Source: an uncultured Flavobacteriales bacterium (GTDB taxonomy: Bacteria > Bacteroidota > Bacteroidia > Flavobacteriales > CAJXXR01). Taken from it: a stretch of 64,000 nucleotides of DNA. Location: contig CAJXXR010000007.1 of the NCBI GenBank assembly GCA_913063375.1, positions 1-64,000 of the forward strand, in the 5' to 3' direction. Below the pieces are notes generated by a model. That model was not told where the DNA came from. It did no database searches and saw only the letters and a program-made list of their open reading frames with translations. Positions 35,641 through 45,169 of this stretch are shown here, one piece after another. Made by a program: the position numbers and the translations under genes. How positions within the stretch are numbered: position 1 is the first letter of the stretch; every line of letters begins with the position of its first letter.

Positions 35641-35705
35641 AGATATCCTGAATACCTACCTTACTTTCATAGCAAATGATTATTTAGATCAGTATTCAGG
35701 TATCT
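35641..35705. repeat. Inverted repeat in the intergenic spacer
   Basis: AGATATCCTGAATAC and GTATTCAGGTATCT pair over 14 bases with a single bulge, separated by about 36 bases. There is no T-run, and the role is unknown. The rest of the 350-base spacer to 35963 is AT-rich and featureless apart from the terminator. Confidence 0.5.
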
Positions 35706-35716
35706 AATACTAAAAC

Positions 35717-35755
35717 AAGGTTCCTATTTCATTAAGTTGATCTAGGAACTTTTTT
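35717..35755 (+). terminator. Intrinsic terminator downstream of the lipoprotein-like gene
   Basis: AAGGTTCCTA and TAGGAACTT pair with one bulged G, a 16-base loop and a following T-run. Confidence 0.72.
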
Positions 35756-35963
35756 CTTCACAGAACACACCTTTCTATTAATTAACCACTTAGCATATTC
35801 TAAAATTTCATTTTACCCATAGAATATTCTTTCATCACACCTTTTATATCATAATTATCCAGCGCTATATCAATTTTTCATATATTTAATAAGAACAAGC
35901 AACTCAAAATAGTTGAATACATTGATAGTTCACCACATAATTATAGAATTAAAATAGACAAAT

Positions 35964-36665
35964 ATGTCAGCAGATAAAATAAAGAAAGCATTCAAGGAAA
36001 AAAACTGGAATGAAATAAAGACGGAGGATTCTTGGCATATCTTTAAGGTAATGAGCGAATTCGTAATGGGTTTTGAAAAGATGGGAAAAATTGGTCCTTG
36101 TGTGACTATTTTTGGATCAGCAAGAACCGAACCGGATGATCAGAACTATAAACTAGCGGAGGAAATTGCCTTTAAGATAACGGAGAAAGGATATGGTGTT
36201 ATTACCGGTGGTGGTCCAGGTATTATGGAAGCAGGTAACAAAGGAGCAAGTAGAGGTAGAGGTAAATCCGTAGGATTGAATATCGACCTTCCCTTTGAAC
36301 AACATAACAACCCGTATATTGATGAGGACAAAAATTTAAATTTTGATTATTTCTTTGTGCGTAAAGTAATGTTTGTAAAGTATTCTCAAGGCTTTGTTGT
36401 AATGCCTGGAGGATTTGGAACGCTAGATGAACTTTTCGAAGCACTTACCTTAATTCAAACTAAAAAGATCGGGAGATTCCCAATAATTCTAGTCGGTAAA
36501 GACTATTGGTGTGGACTAATTGATTGGATAAAAGATGTTTTATTAAAAGAAAAAAATGTAAGTCCAGAAGATATGGATTTAATAAAAGTTGCAGAAAATC
36601 CAGATGAGGTAGTTACAATTTTAGATGATTTCTATTCAAGAAATATTATCAGTCCAAACTTCTAA
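35964..36665 (+). CDS. LOG family nucleotide phosphoribohydrolase
   Basis: A 233-residue Rossmann-like protein. The family motifs GGGPGIMEAGNKGA (near residue 78) and PGGFGTLDE (near 148) are both intact. LOG-type enzymes remove the base from nucleoside 5'-monophosphates (originally cytokinin riboside monophosphates), and in bacteria they are often purine/pyrimidine nucleotide hydrolases. The gene ends 10 bases before the TonB receptor gene. Confidence 0.9.
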   Translation: MSADKIKKAFKEKNWNEIKTEDSWHIFKVMSEFVMGFEKMGKIGPCVTIFGSARTEPDDQNYKLAEEIAFKITEKGYGVITGGGPGIMEAGNKGASRGRGKSVGLNIDLPFEQHNNPYIDEDKNLNFDYFFVRKVMFVKYSQGFVVMPGGFGTLDELFEALTLIQTKKIGRFPIILVGKDYWCGLIDWIKDVLLKEKNVSPEDMDLIKVAENPDEVVTILDDFYSRNIISPNF

Positions 36666-36675
36666 ATTTTCCTCT

Positions 36676-39432
36676 ATGCGTCATTTTCTATTTATACTGT
36701 TTCTTTTCCCTTGTGTCGTATTTGCCCAATATAATATTAAAGGTATTGTTCTGGACAAAGAAACCAAAGAAACTTTGGTTGGAGCAAATGTTCTTATCAA
36801 AGGAACAGAAAATGGAAAAGCAACCAATTATAAAGGAGAATTTCATCTAAAGGCTAATCAACTCCCCGTTCACTTACTTATTAGTTTTATAGGCTATAAG
36901 GATATTGAGATAGAAGTCAGCAATCAAGAATTTCTGATAATTAATATGGCCTATTCTCAGGAATTAATGGGAGAGATTATATTGGCGGAAAACCGTATTA
37001 CTAAAAAACAACGTGAGGCAGCACTAACGGTTGAATCCATTGACCTTATAAGCATTGAACAAAGTACTGCTAGTAATTTTTATGAAAGCTTGGGACAACT
37101 TAAAGGAGTCGATATCACCTCTGCAAGTTTAGGTTTTAAAATCATTAATACCAGAGGGTTTAATAGTTCCTCCCCGGTTCGATCATTACAATTAATCAAC
37201 GGGGTAGACAATCAGTCCCCAGGATTAAATTTTTCTTTGGGGAATTTCCTTGGAGTATCTGAATTGGATATTCAAAAAGTCAATGTCATAGCAGGTGCTA
37301 GCTCAGCCTATTTTGGTCCAAATGCATTCAATGGAGTGGTTGAAATGGAAACAAAAAGTCCATTCCACTTCAAAGGCTTAGATGTTTCACAAAAAGTAGC
37401 TGAAAGATCCTTACTAGAAACAGCAGTGAGATATGCTAGAGTTTGGAAAAACAAAGACCAAGAAGAAAAGTTGGGGTTAAAACTAAATATGTTTTACCTA
37501 AAAGCGAACGAATGGAAAGCAAATAATACAGATCCAGTAACGGGTGCAGACAACGGTCCCAACAATCCTGGAGGTTTTGATGCGGTTAATATCTATGGGG
37601 ATGAGTTTATAAATTCAGGAGACAACCTATTAAGTGATAAAAAGAAACTTACCCATCCTGGGTTAGGAAATATTTATCGATCTGGCTATTCAGAAAATGA
37701 TTTGGTGGATTCTGAAAGTAATAATGCCAAACTAAATATGGGCCTTTACTATAAAATAAATCCTGATTTAGAATTGAGCTATAATTTCAATTACGGGAGT
37801 GGATCTACTATTTACCAAGGAGACAATAGGTATAGATTGGAAGGGATTCGATTTTATCAAAACATTATAGAATTAAAACAAAAAGATAAGTGGTTCTTTC
37901 GATTTTACAGTACAAAAGAAGATGCAGGAGACACCTATGATATTTATTTTACAGCCCTCAGACTTCAAGAACAACAAGCTACCAATGCAGAATGGAAACA
38001 AGCCTATACCGACAACTGGAAGGAATTCTATGCAGACCAAGTAAAGGCTTTACCTAGTTATGATGATTATCTTAATGGAAGTATTAGCTATGAACAATTT
38101 TTAAGTACGAATAAAGATACAATCGCCTATTTCCATGCTCAAAATAGAGATTTCACCGATAATTTCTCTTATAATCTCATTGAGGCTGGTTCTTCCGAAT
38201 TCGATTCATTATTTCAAGATATTACTTCCAAAAGTTTTGCAGAAGGTGGAACCAAATTCATCGATAGATCTGCATTGTACCATGCACAAGGGGAATACAA
38301 ATTTAATATCGGAACCTTCGAAGCCAAGACAGGAATGAGCATGCGATGGTATAGACCAGAGTCTGAAGGTACCATCTTTGATGAAATGCGAATTGTGACT
38401 AATGAATTTAATGAAAGAGATACCAGCTTTGTTACGATTAAAAACCAAGAATGGGGCTCCTATTTCGGACTAGAAAAGAAATGGAAAAGTGATGCTCTTA
38501 AAACGGCATTGATCGTTCGCCTAGATAAAAATGAAAATTTCGATTACCTTTTCTCCCCAGCAATATCTGCGGTGTACAACATAAATGAAAATCACCTAGT
38601 TAGGTTTTCTGCAACCGCTGCTATTAGGAATCCTACCTTACAAGATCAATACCTGAATTATAATGTAGGTACAGCAACCTTAAAAGGGAGTTTAAATGGC
38701 TATGATTCATTAGTCACCATAGACTCCTTTAGAGATTTTATAACTGATTTGGATGAGGATACACTAGATTACTTTAACGTCGCTGAAATAAGACCCGAAA
38801 AAGTAAAAACTATCGAATTTGGATATAGAGGAAGTATTCACAATAAATGGTATATAGATGCAAGTACTTTCTATAGCCATTATACAGACTTTATAGGTTT
38901 TGAAATAGGTTTAGATATGGATCTATCCTTTGGTTTCCCTACTAACTTAGAGGTATTAAGACTTTCTTCAAATGCTTCATCTACAGTACAAACGACTGGA
39001 TTCAATCTAGGATTGAATCATTATTTCAGCAATACATTCACCTTTATGGGGAACTATTCTTGGAATAAAATTGTTACAGGAAAAAATGACCCTATTGTAC
39101 CGGCCTTCAATACTCCCGAACATAAATTCAACCTAAGCGCAAATGCACGTAATTTTTCTTGGAGAAAAAATGGGATGAAAAATTGGTCGGCTACCATAAG
39201 TCATAAATGGGTAGAAGGATTCAATTTTGAAGGTTCTCCACAGTTTACAGGAATGATTGATAATTATTCTTCCACAGATTTTCAGCTAAGTTATTTTTAT
39301 AAAAAATGGCACAGTAGCTTTAAATTCGGAGCCAACAACCTATTAAACGATAAGCACTATGAAATCTATGGAGGTCCACTTATTGGACGACTGGTATACT
39401 TGTCTATGAAGTACCACCTCGACTCTATTTAA
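36676..39432 (+). CDS. TonB-dependent outer membrane receptor
   Basis: A 918-residue receptor from the ATG at 36676 (MRHFLFILF), with a signal peptide ending at VFAQ. An N-terminal carboxypeptidase-like domain follows (GIVLDKETKETLVGANVLIKG, about 22-105), then a plug (about 125-240, with TRGFNSSSPVRSLQLINGVD and GASSAYFGPNAFNGVVEMET) and a 22-strand barrel to the end. It imports an unknown ligand through the outer membrane. No SusD partner is next to it. It converges on the CotH gene with five bases between the stop codons. Confidence 0.93.
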   Translation: MRHFLFILFLFPCVVFAQYNIKGIVLDKETKETLVGANVLIKGTENGKATNYKGEFHLKANQLPVHLLISFIGYKDIEIEVSNQEFLIINMAYSQELMGEIILAENRITKKQREAALTVESIDLISIEQSTASNFYESLGQLKGVDITSASLGFKIINTRGFNSSSPVRSLQLINGVDNQSPGLNFSLGNFLGVSELDIQKVNVIAGASSAYFGPNAFNGVVEMETKSPFHFKGLDVSQKVAERSLLETAVRYARVWKNKDQEEKLGLKLNMFYLKANEWKANNTDPVTGADNGPNNPGGFDAVNIYGDEFINSGDNLLSDKKKLTHPGLGNIYRSGYSENDLVDSESNNAKLNMGLYYKINPDLELSYNFNYGSGSTIYQGDNRYRLEGIRFYQNIIELKQKDKWFFRFYSTKEDAGDTYDIYFTALRLQEQQATNAEWKQAYTDNWKEFYADQVKALPSYDDYLNGSISYEQFLSTNKDTIAYFHAQNRDFTDNFSYNLIEAGSSEFDSLFQDITSKSFAEGGTKFIDRSALYHAQGEYKFNIGTFEAKTGMSMRWYRPESEGTIFDEMRIVTNEFNERDTSFVTIKNQEWGSYFGLEKKWKSDALKTALIVRLDKNENFDYLFSPAISAVYNINENHLVRFSATAAIRNPTLQDQYLNYNVGTATLKGSLNGYDSLVTIDSFRDFITDLDEDTLDYFNVAEIRPEKVKTIEFGYRGSIHNKWYIDASTFYSHYTDFIGFEIGLDMDLSFGFPTNLEVLRLSSNASSTVQTTGFNLGLNHYFSNTFTFMGNYSWNKIVTGKNDPIVPAFNTPEHKFNLSANARNFSWRKNGMKNWSATISHKWVEGFNFEGSPQFTGMIDNYSSTDFQLSYFYKKWHSSFKFGANNLLNDKHYEIYGGPLIGRLVYLSMKYHLDSI

Positions 39433-39437
39433 GTTGC

Positions 39438-42400
39438 TTATCTAATTACAGTTATACTCCCTTGAAATCTCCTTTCTCTGTTGGATATTTTAGATATAAA
39501 TTCTATTTCATAAATATAGCTATCCGTTGGAACATAGTCTCCATTAAAAGTACCATCCCAGGTATCTTCAGGTGCTTTAGAATGAAATATCCGTTTCCCC
39601 CATCTATCATAGATAGATAATTCAAAACCTAATATTAAAGAAGGATCGATGGGTATAAGGAATTTTGAATTCGCTTCTTCAGGACCACCTGCATGGATTA
39701 TATTTGGAAATTGAGGATTTAAATCCAATTGCTCAAAATAAGCAAACACCGTATCAGATAAATTGGTAGTAATATAATTTAAGGCCTCATAAGAAGGATT
39801 ATCTAAAAAGTTAAAGGCACTGCGCCATTTACTAAATTTATAATCCACATTTGGTTCTGCATATATAATTACCTTATCCCCTTGTGAAAAACTCGTTTGA
39901 TAAGGGAAGTTAGTTTGCTTCGAACCATTGATTACCAATTCTCCCGTATTTCCTGGAATTACCACAAAAACTGTATTCACTCTTTTCTTAAAAAATGCAG
40001 TCACATTGTCTGCTGTACCAGAGCTGAAATTAACTGAAGTGGACAAAGGATTTGGTAATAAGGTCGCTTGTAAACTCTGCCAACCTAAAAATTCATATTC
40101 GCTAGTATCATATTCAACGGTCAGACTAATGCCTTCACCCCATTCCCTATCCAATTGATAAGGAAATACACCTGCCAATTCTTGAATACCATCCACCCAA
40201 ATAGAAGCTGCTGCTGGAGGATCACAGTCAATAATTAAAGGATATTCAATTGCTTCAAACTTTGCGGTTAGGATATCGGCCTGTAAAAGGTTCATGTTTA
40301 TAGTAGAATCCAATGAAGAAGGATTCAAAGAAGTTCCCATTTGACTTTCCCAACCAACAAACCTATGATAAGGAAGTGGTGAGGCCTTTAAATCAATCAG
40401 GCTATTCATAGTATAATTATTTATCCATGGATAGGTTGAAATAGCCGTTCCATTAATCTCAACTGTTCCTGTATTAACAGGCTCTACCAGCACAGTTAAT
40501 GTTTGATTACCTACAAACACAGCTCTTAGCGTATCATCCGAAGTTAGTATTGAATTTATTTCATCATCCGTCATATTTGGACTAATTACCATAGACCCAG
40601 CTTCCCAATGATCAAACACGTATCCAGTATTCGCTAAAGCCTTAAAATCTAAATTCAATCCTCCAAAATAAGTTCCAGACCATGGATAATTGGAGGGTAC
40701 AACACTATTTACCTGAATCTCCCCTGCTGAGTAGGGTACAACTTCCAATCGAAGATCATAAATACCGGTTAACTGAGTACTATAACAATCAACCAAAGAG
40801 CCCATCACAGTATCCCAACGTGTATTGGTGAAATTTTTAAGCGCATCTACATTTAATGTCCAATCCGGCACAGACCCACCCCACCTAACCGTATGATCAG
40901 TCATTTCGGGTAATAGTTTTGCATATACTTCATCAATAAAATCATTTATAGAATCTTTATGCATATCTGTATTCATTAAATCGGCATACCGATTTATATA
41001 ATCCTCAAAAAAATCATTATTATCAAACAGTTTGTTGAATATTGCTACATGAGGAATATTCGGATTGTTTGGAAATAAACTTTGAACATCACATGGATTT
41101 GCATACACTCCTGTAGTTGGTAATCCAGTATAATTTTGCCCCAAGTCAAAGGTGTTGTCCATATCCCAGAGGGTATATCGCCATTTCACACCAGTACCCC
41201 CAGTACCCTCCCACCATTTGGTATTCCAATTCAACCAATCAGAGTTAACGAAGAAGGTATTGATAATAAAATAATCTATAAAACTCTCCTTATCTATTAG
41301 ATTGCATGCTTGGGTATAATTAGCAGGAACAGTTAAATTATTCGAAATAATATAAGTATAGGCTGAATTCCACGTTGCATCAGTTCCATATTCAATATCT
41401 AGGCTACCCCAATATTCCAACATATTTACTTCATCATTCGCATCATCTTGATTATAGTAAATCTTACAGTAATCATCATCTACCCGTTCTCTTAACTCAT
41501 AAACACCCCAATATTCACCATTGATATAAATGATGGCATTTTCATAACTTCTACAATCAACACTCATATTAGACTTAATAGCCACAGACTGAACAATTCC
41601 ATCTCGCATATGGGCTGAAGAATTCCCCCCAGCCCCAAATGGATAATTATCGGAACCAGCTGCTTTCATAATCAAAACCTTAAACTTATCCCTATTTGTA
41701 TTTGGGAAAAACTCATATTCCATCCTGTTCTCATACCCATAATCGTCTCTTGCATAGAATCGCATTCCCTTTTGAGGATAGGCCCAGGAATCATTTCCAT
41801 GCCTCCTAGTATCACCTTCTAATTCGAATTTCAAAATTTGATCTACCCCAAAAAACTCATAAGAATTCTTAATTTCTGTACCAGTAAGAAATAATGAACT
41901 AAAATCCCCAGCTACAGAGATTACTGGTAAAGTATGTGAATCATCTATAAAATAGCTGTTGTTTTCATTAAAACTAGGTCCAATTCCGGTAGTTGAACTA
42001 TAGGCTACCGCACGAATTATAGTAGTTATTGGAAGGGAAATAGGCGTACTATAACTGGTTGAAGAATTTGTAGGAACCGAACCATCTGTTGTATAATAGA
42101 CCGTGGAACCAGAAGGTACGGTGAATCCAACGGTTTGCGTCCCAGTATAGAAGCCGGGACTTAATGTATATAACGGTTTAGGTTCATAGGATGTATAGTA
42201 AATTCCAGAATTTGCAGAATTCACTGTTGGATTTGTAAAGTACACCCATGCAGTAGCTCCATTCGTTTGTCTACCTATAGAATGATTCTCTTGCATAGGA
42301 TTCACTATTTGATAATTATCTATCAAATTCCCAGCAGCATCTGACAATACAACCCATTCTTGTTTAGTCTGCGTAATTTTAAAGTTAGTGTGAAAATTTC

Positions 42401-42698
42401 CTACAAAAACACCATCAAGACCCGAAGCATAAAATATCATGGTTCCACCTGCGGCAATTGTAGCAGCAGGAATTTGCCATTTCAATGGATTACTGTTCTT
42501 GTCACTTAGATAATAACCGGTGATATTTACTGGTGAAGAACCAGCATTGTACAATTCTATCCAATCTTCATACTCCCCGAAATTATCCGTAACATCAGAT
42601 TTATTGGCTGCCGAAAACTCATTGATCATTATCTGGGCAGAAAGGGAGGGTGAACCTATAAGAAAAGTAAAACAAATAAAAAATAAAAAACGAAACAT
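39438..42698 (-). CDS. Giant CotH-kinase/lamin-tail surface protein, T9SS type B tail
   Basis: A protein of about 1086 residues from MFRFLFF at 42698, with a signal peptide ending near SLSAQ. Domains in order: lamin-tail domain (about 20-130, with FGEYEDWIELYN); chitobiase/FN3-like beta domain (about 175-260, with YYTTDGSVPT); CotH kinase-like domain (about 280-630, with GVYELRERVDDDY and RYTLWDMDNTFDLG); four InlB-B-like repeats of about 75-80 residues (about 660-985, with the HWEA/GWQS cores); and the gliding-motility C-terminal domain (ISIYDRWGKRIFHS-like, WDGTFNGDYVPTDSYIYEIEF). It is surface-exposed. CotH domains phosphorylate proteins in other systems; activity here is unknown. The longer start at 42731 is less likely. 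Confidence 0.88.
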   Translation of the reverse strand: MFRFLFFICFTFLIGSPSLSAQIMINEFSAANKSDVTDNFGEYEDWIELYNAGSSPVNITGYYLSDKNSNPLKWQIPAATIAAGGTMIFYASGLDGVFVGNFHTNFKITQTKQEWVVLSDAAGNLIDNYQIVNPMQENHSIGRQTNGATAWVYFTNPTVNSANSGIYYTSYEPKPLYTLSPGFYTGTQTVGFTVPSGSTVYYTTDGSVPTNSSTSYSTPISLPITTIIRAVAYSSTTGIGPSFNENNSYFIDDSHTLPVISVAGDFSSLFLTGTEIKNSYEFFGVDQILKFELEGDTRRHGNDSWAYPQKGMRFYARDDYGYENRMEYEFFPNTNRDKFKVLIMKAAGSDNYPFGAGGNSSAHMRDGIVQSVAIKSNMSVDCRSYENAIIYINGEYWGVYELRERVDDDYCKIYYNQDDANDEVNMLEYWGSLDIEYGTDATWNSAYTYIISNNLTVPANYTQACNLIDKESFIDYFIINTFFVNSDWLNWNTKWWEGTGGTGVKWRYTLWDMDNTFDLGQNYTGLPTTGVYANPCDVQSLFPNNPNIPHVAIFNKLFDNNDFFEDYINRYADLMNTDMHKDSINDFIDEVYAKLLPEMTDHTVRWGGSVPDWTLNVDALKNFTNTRWDTVMGSLVDCYSTQLTGIYDLRLEVVPYSAGEIQVNSVVPSNYPWSGTYFGGLNLDFKALANTGYVFDHWEAGSMVISPNMTDDEINSILTSDDTLRAVFVGNQTLTVLVEPVNTGTVEINGTAISTYPWINNYTMNSLIDLKASPLPYHRFVGWESQMGTSLNPSSLDSTINMNLLQADILTAKFEAIEYPLIIDCDPPAAASIWVDGIQELAGVFPYQLDREWGEGISLTVEYDTSEYEFLGWQSLQATLLPNPLSTSVNFSSGTADNVTAFFKKRVNTVFVVIPGNTGELVINGSKQTNFPYQTSFSQGDKVIIYAEPNVDYKFSKWRSAFNFLDNPSYEALNYITTNLSDTVFAYFEQLDLNPQFPNIIHAGGPEEANSKFLIPIDPSLILGFELSIYDRWGKRIFHSKAPEDTWDGTFNGDYVPTDSYIYEIEFISKISNRERRFQGSITVIR

Positions 42699-43050
42699 GG
42701 TACAAGGGGCTTTTATAATAATAAGTAACAAGATATGAAATTAAACAACTGATACAAAATTTGTTATAAATCTAAAATTGTTACAAAAACTAAACTTTTA
42801 ACGTTACTTAAAACCAGCCATTTCCATAGCCATTTATCAACAAAGAAAATTAGCCGTAATCCATTATTAATAACAGGAACTATTTTAGTACCTTAACCTT
42901 GTTAGTTTGGGGTATAAAAATCCTTAAATTATTTAAAATTCAAGGAAATTGATAAAATATAAAAAATCATTGTTCTGATTTTTTTATATTAGCCTTTTAA
43001 AATTTGGTTTGCTTATTGCTCAACCATACTCAGAAAGAAAAACATTGTAA
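42699..43050. other. Divergent spacer with an A/U hairpin
   Basis: About 350 bases of AT-rich DNA. At 42957-42989 the arms ATATAAAAAATCA and TGATTTTTTTATAT form a hairpin with loop TTGTTC, about 60 bases before the LysM gene. It could be a weak terminator or an accidental A/T palindrome. No other feature is seen. Confidence 0.45.
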
Positions 43051-44634
43051 ATGTTAGGATTAAAAAATCAATTACTTACTGGACTATTTTGTTTAGTATT
43101 GTCAGTCTCAGCACAGAGTCTTCATAAAGTAAAAATGGGGGAAACCCTTTATTCTGTGTCCAAAAAATACGGCATCACTATTGCTGAATTAATTGAGGCG
43201 AATGATGAAGCCGATCATGGTTTAAAAACGGGTATGGAATTGGTTATTCCTCAAAGTGGATTACAATCTGACACTGTTGAAACTTTTGATTATAAATTAA
43301 AGGTTTTAGAATCTTTTTATTCCATTAAAAAGAAATTTGACGTTGATAGAGACGAATTGATTCAATACAATCCAGAACTGGTGAAAGGATTTAGATCAGG
43401 ACGTACTATCCAAATTCCAAAAAGAGAAACCATCTCACTTCACGGATACGCTAAAGGAAGTGCAATTAAAAAGCATGTAGAAGAGTTAAAGGAAAAAGAG
43501 AGACCAGATAATATTGAACTGAAAGAACAATATCAATTATCTTACCTATTACCTTTTTATTTTGACCTTAATGATTCCTTAGAATTTCAAAACACCACAG
43601 AGGAAGCACCTGCTATTTATAAAAAATCCTTGTATGCATTGGAATTTTATCAAGGAGCAAGTGTTGCTTTAGATAGCCTTAAATCAATGGGGTTTAATGC
43701 AGATGTTTTTATATACGACACAGAAAATAGCAAACCTAAAACGGCTCATATAGCCAAAGAAAAAGCGGTAGCATCCTCCGATTTAGTTATTGGACCATTT
43801 TATGCTGAGAACTTCAAACTGGCTTCAAATATCTTAAAAAGCAAGCGAGTTCCTATGGTTGTCCCAGTGTCAAATAAACCAAATCTTACAAAAGGTTTGA
43901 AAAATGTATATCAGGTACAACCTTCTGTATACAGAATGCTTCAATTACAATCTCAATATATTCAAGATGCATATGGTTCATTCCCGATAACTGTTATCAG
44001 AAGAGATACCATGGAAGAAGAAGCTTTATCAATCTTCATGACGCACCATATTGACAAAGAAATAAACACATATTATAAAGAAGAAGTGATTAAAACGGAA
44101 TTGATAGATAGCGTTACCGACTTAATGATGGACAGTACACTTGAAAATCAAATTATCATTATTCCATCTGATGACAGAGTATTTGTATCTGATATCTTAA
44201 CAAAATTAAATAAAACAAGACTAAAAAATATCATTGTGTTTACAACGCCTAAAGTAGCTAAGTTCAGAAATATTGAACAAAGCTACTTGAGTAACCTTAA
44301 TGTACATTTCCCAGATTTAGGGACAATAGATTATCAAGCAGATATTACAAAGAATTTTTTAACAAGCTATCGTAATAAATACCAAACAGAACCAAGTTCG
44401 ACATTCGCTTTTACCGGATTTGACATCACTTTCTACTTCGGGAAAATCCTATTGGAAAATGGGAAAATTGATGGTAAATATTATATTGAACCTGCAAAAA
44501 TGACCAAGACTAGTTTCGACTTTAACGCAAAGAAAAAAGCTTCAAACGGTTTTGTAAATTATGCTGTTTCAATTTTAAAATACCAAGGACAGGACCTAGT
44601 ACCTGTAATTACTAAGGATGTTAAAAGGGACTAA
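43051..44634 (+). CDS. LysM protein with periplasmic ligand-binding fold
   Basis: A 527-residue exported protein (signal peptide cleaved near SVSAQS). It has two LysM domains (about residues 24-67 with MGETLYSVSKKYGI, and about 77-122 with LESFYSIKKKFDV). A type I periplasmic-binding-protein-like domain (about 165-515) includes ALEFYQGASVALDSLKSMG and SDLVIGPFYAENFK. The LysM part should bind peptidoglycan, and the ligand-binding part resembles branched-chain amino acid receptors but without a transporter. Its last 17 bases overlap xrtF, so the two are translationally linked. Confidence 0.87.
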   Translation: MLGLKNQLLTGLFCLVLSVSAQSLHKVKMGETLYSVSKKYGITIAELIEANDEADHGLKTGMELVIPQSGLQSDTVETFDYKLKVLESFYSIKKKFDVDRDELIQYNPELVKGFRSGRTIQIPKRETISLHGYAKGSAIKKHVEELKEKERPDNIELKEQYQLSYLLPFYFDLNDSLEFQNTTEEAPAIYKKSLYALEFYQGASVALDSLKSMGFNADVFIYDTENSKPKTAHIAKEKAVASSDLVIGPFYAENFKLASNILKSKRVPMVVPVSNKPNLTKGLKNVYQVQPSVYRMLQLQSQYIQDAYGSFPITVIRRDTMEEEALSIFMTHHIDKEINTYYKEEVIKTELIDSVTDLMMDSTLENQIIIIPSDDRVFVSDILTKLNKTRLKNIIVFTTPKVAKFRNIEQSYLSNLNVHFPDLGTIDYQADITKNFLTSYRNKYQTEPSSTFAFTGFDITFYFGKILLENGKIDGKYYIEPAKMTKTSFDFNAKKKASNGFVNYAVSILKYQGQDLVPVITKDVKRD

Positions 44635-45169
44635 ACAATGGATTTTTGACTGCATCAACGCGCAGCCAAAAACATTTCTTATTATAAAATTTCTTGCGAT
44701 ATATGGCTCTTTACGGGCCATATATCATTTTATATTGGTCCCTAACCATTCCTTAATGAATGGCTTCCTTAATTGGTATGCAACAATCGTTGCAACAATT
44801 GGACATGATAAATTGGGCTACCCAATTGAATCGATCCCACTAGAGCGCGGTATTGGATTATGGTTTGGAGAATACTTAATGTTGGTAGTTGATGCCACCT
44901 GTAGTGCTGGTGTTATCTATATTCTTTTTATTAGCCTATTATTCCTTTTCAGAAATTTTTATTGGAGAGTCATTCCTTTTCTACTTACTGGACTAGTTGG
45001 AATATTTGCCATCAATACAATACGAATTGGAGTTGTTACCTACGTATTAAAATACCACACCGTTTATTTCGATTTTTTTCACAATTATTTATTCCTCTAT
45101 ATCATTTATCTTTTCGTATTTTACGTTTGGTATAAATGGTACAAAGTTTATAATTCAATGGTAACATGA
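44618..45169 (+). CDS. xrtF: Exosortase family protein XrtF
   Basis: A 183-residue, multi-helix membrane protease/transpeptidase of the exosortase/archaeosortase superfamily. The triad is Cys95 (in VDATCSAGVIY), Arg136 (in NTIRIGVVTY) and His155 (in FDFFHNYLF), in the expected order and spacing. Size, family and the partner gene next door match the flavobacterial XrtF type. Its substrates are not known to me, and no obvious exosortase sorting tail is encoded nearby. It overlaps the LysM gene by 17 bases and the partner gene by four. Confidence 0.85.
   Translation: MLKGTKQWIFDCINAQPKTFLIIKFLAIYGSLRAIYHFILVPNHSLMNGFLNWYATIVATIGHDKLGYPIESIPLERGIGLWFGEYLMLVVDATCSAGVIYILFISLLFLFRNFYWRVIPFLLTGLVGIFAINTIRIGVVTYVLKYHTVYFDFFHNYLFLYIIYLFVFYVWYKWYKVYNSMVT
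44698..44726 (+). repeat. 10-bp perfect inverted repeat inside xrtF
   Basis: GATATATGGC and GCCATATATC with a nine-base spacer lie about 80 bases into the coding sequence and would form a hairpin in the mRNA. They encode a short repeated peptide pattern (AIYGSLRAIY). Confidence 0.6.

Noticed and set aside
42957..42989. Terminator or riboswitch before the LysM gene
   Set aside because: The stem is entirely A/T apart from one pair, and such palindromes are expected by chance in this composition; kept only as a note.
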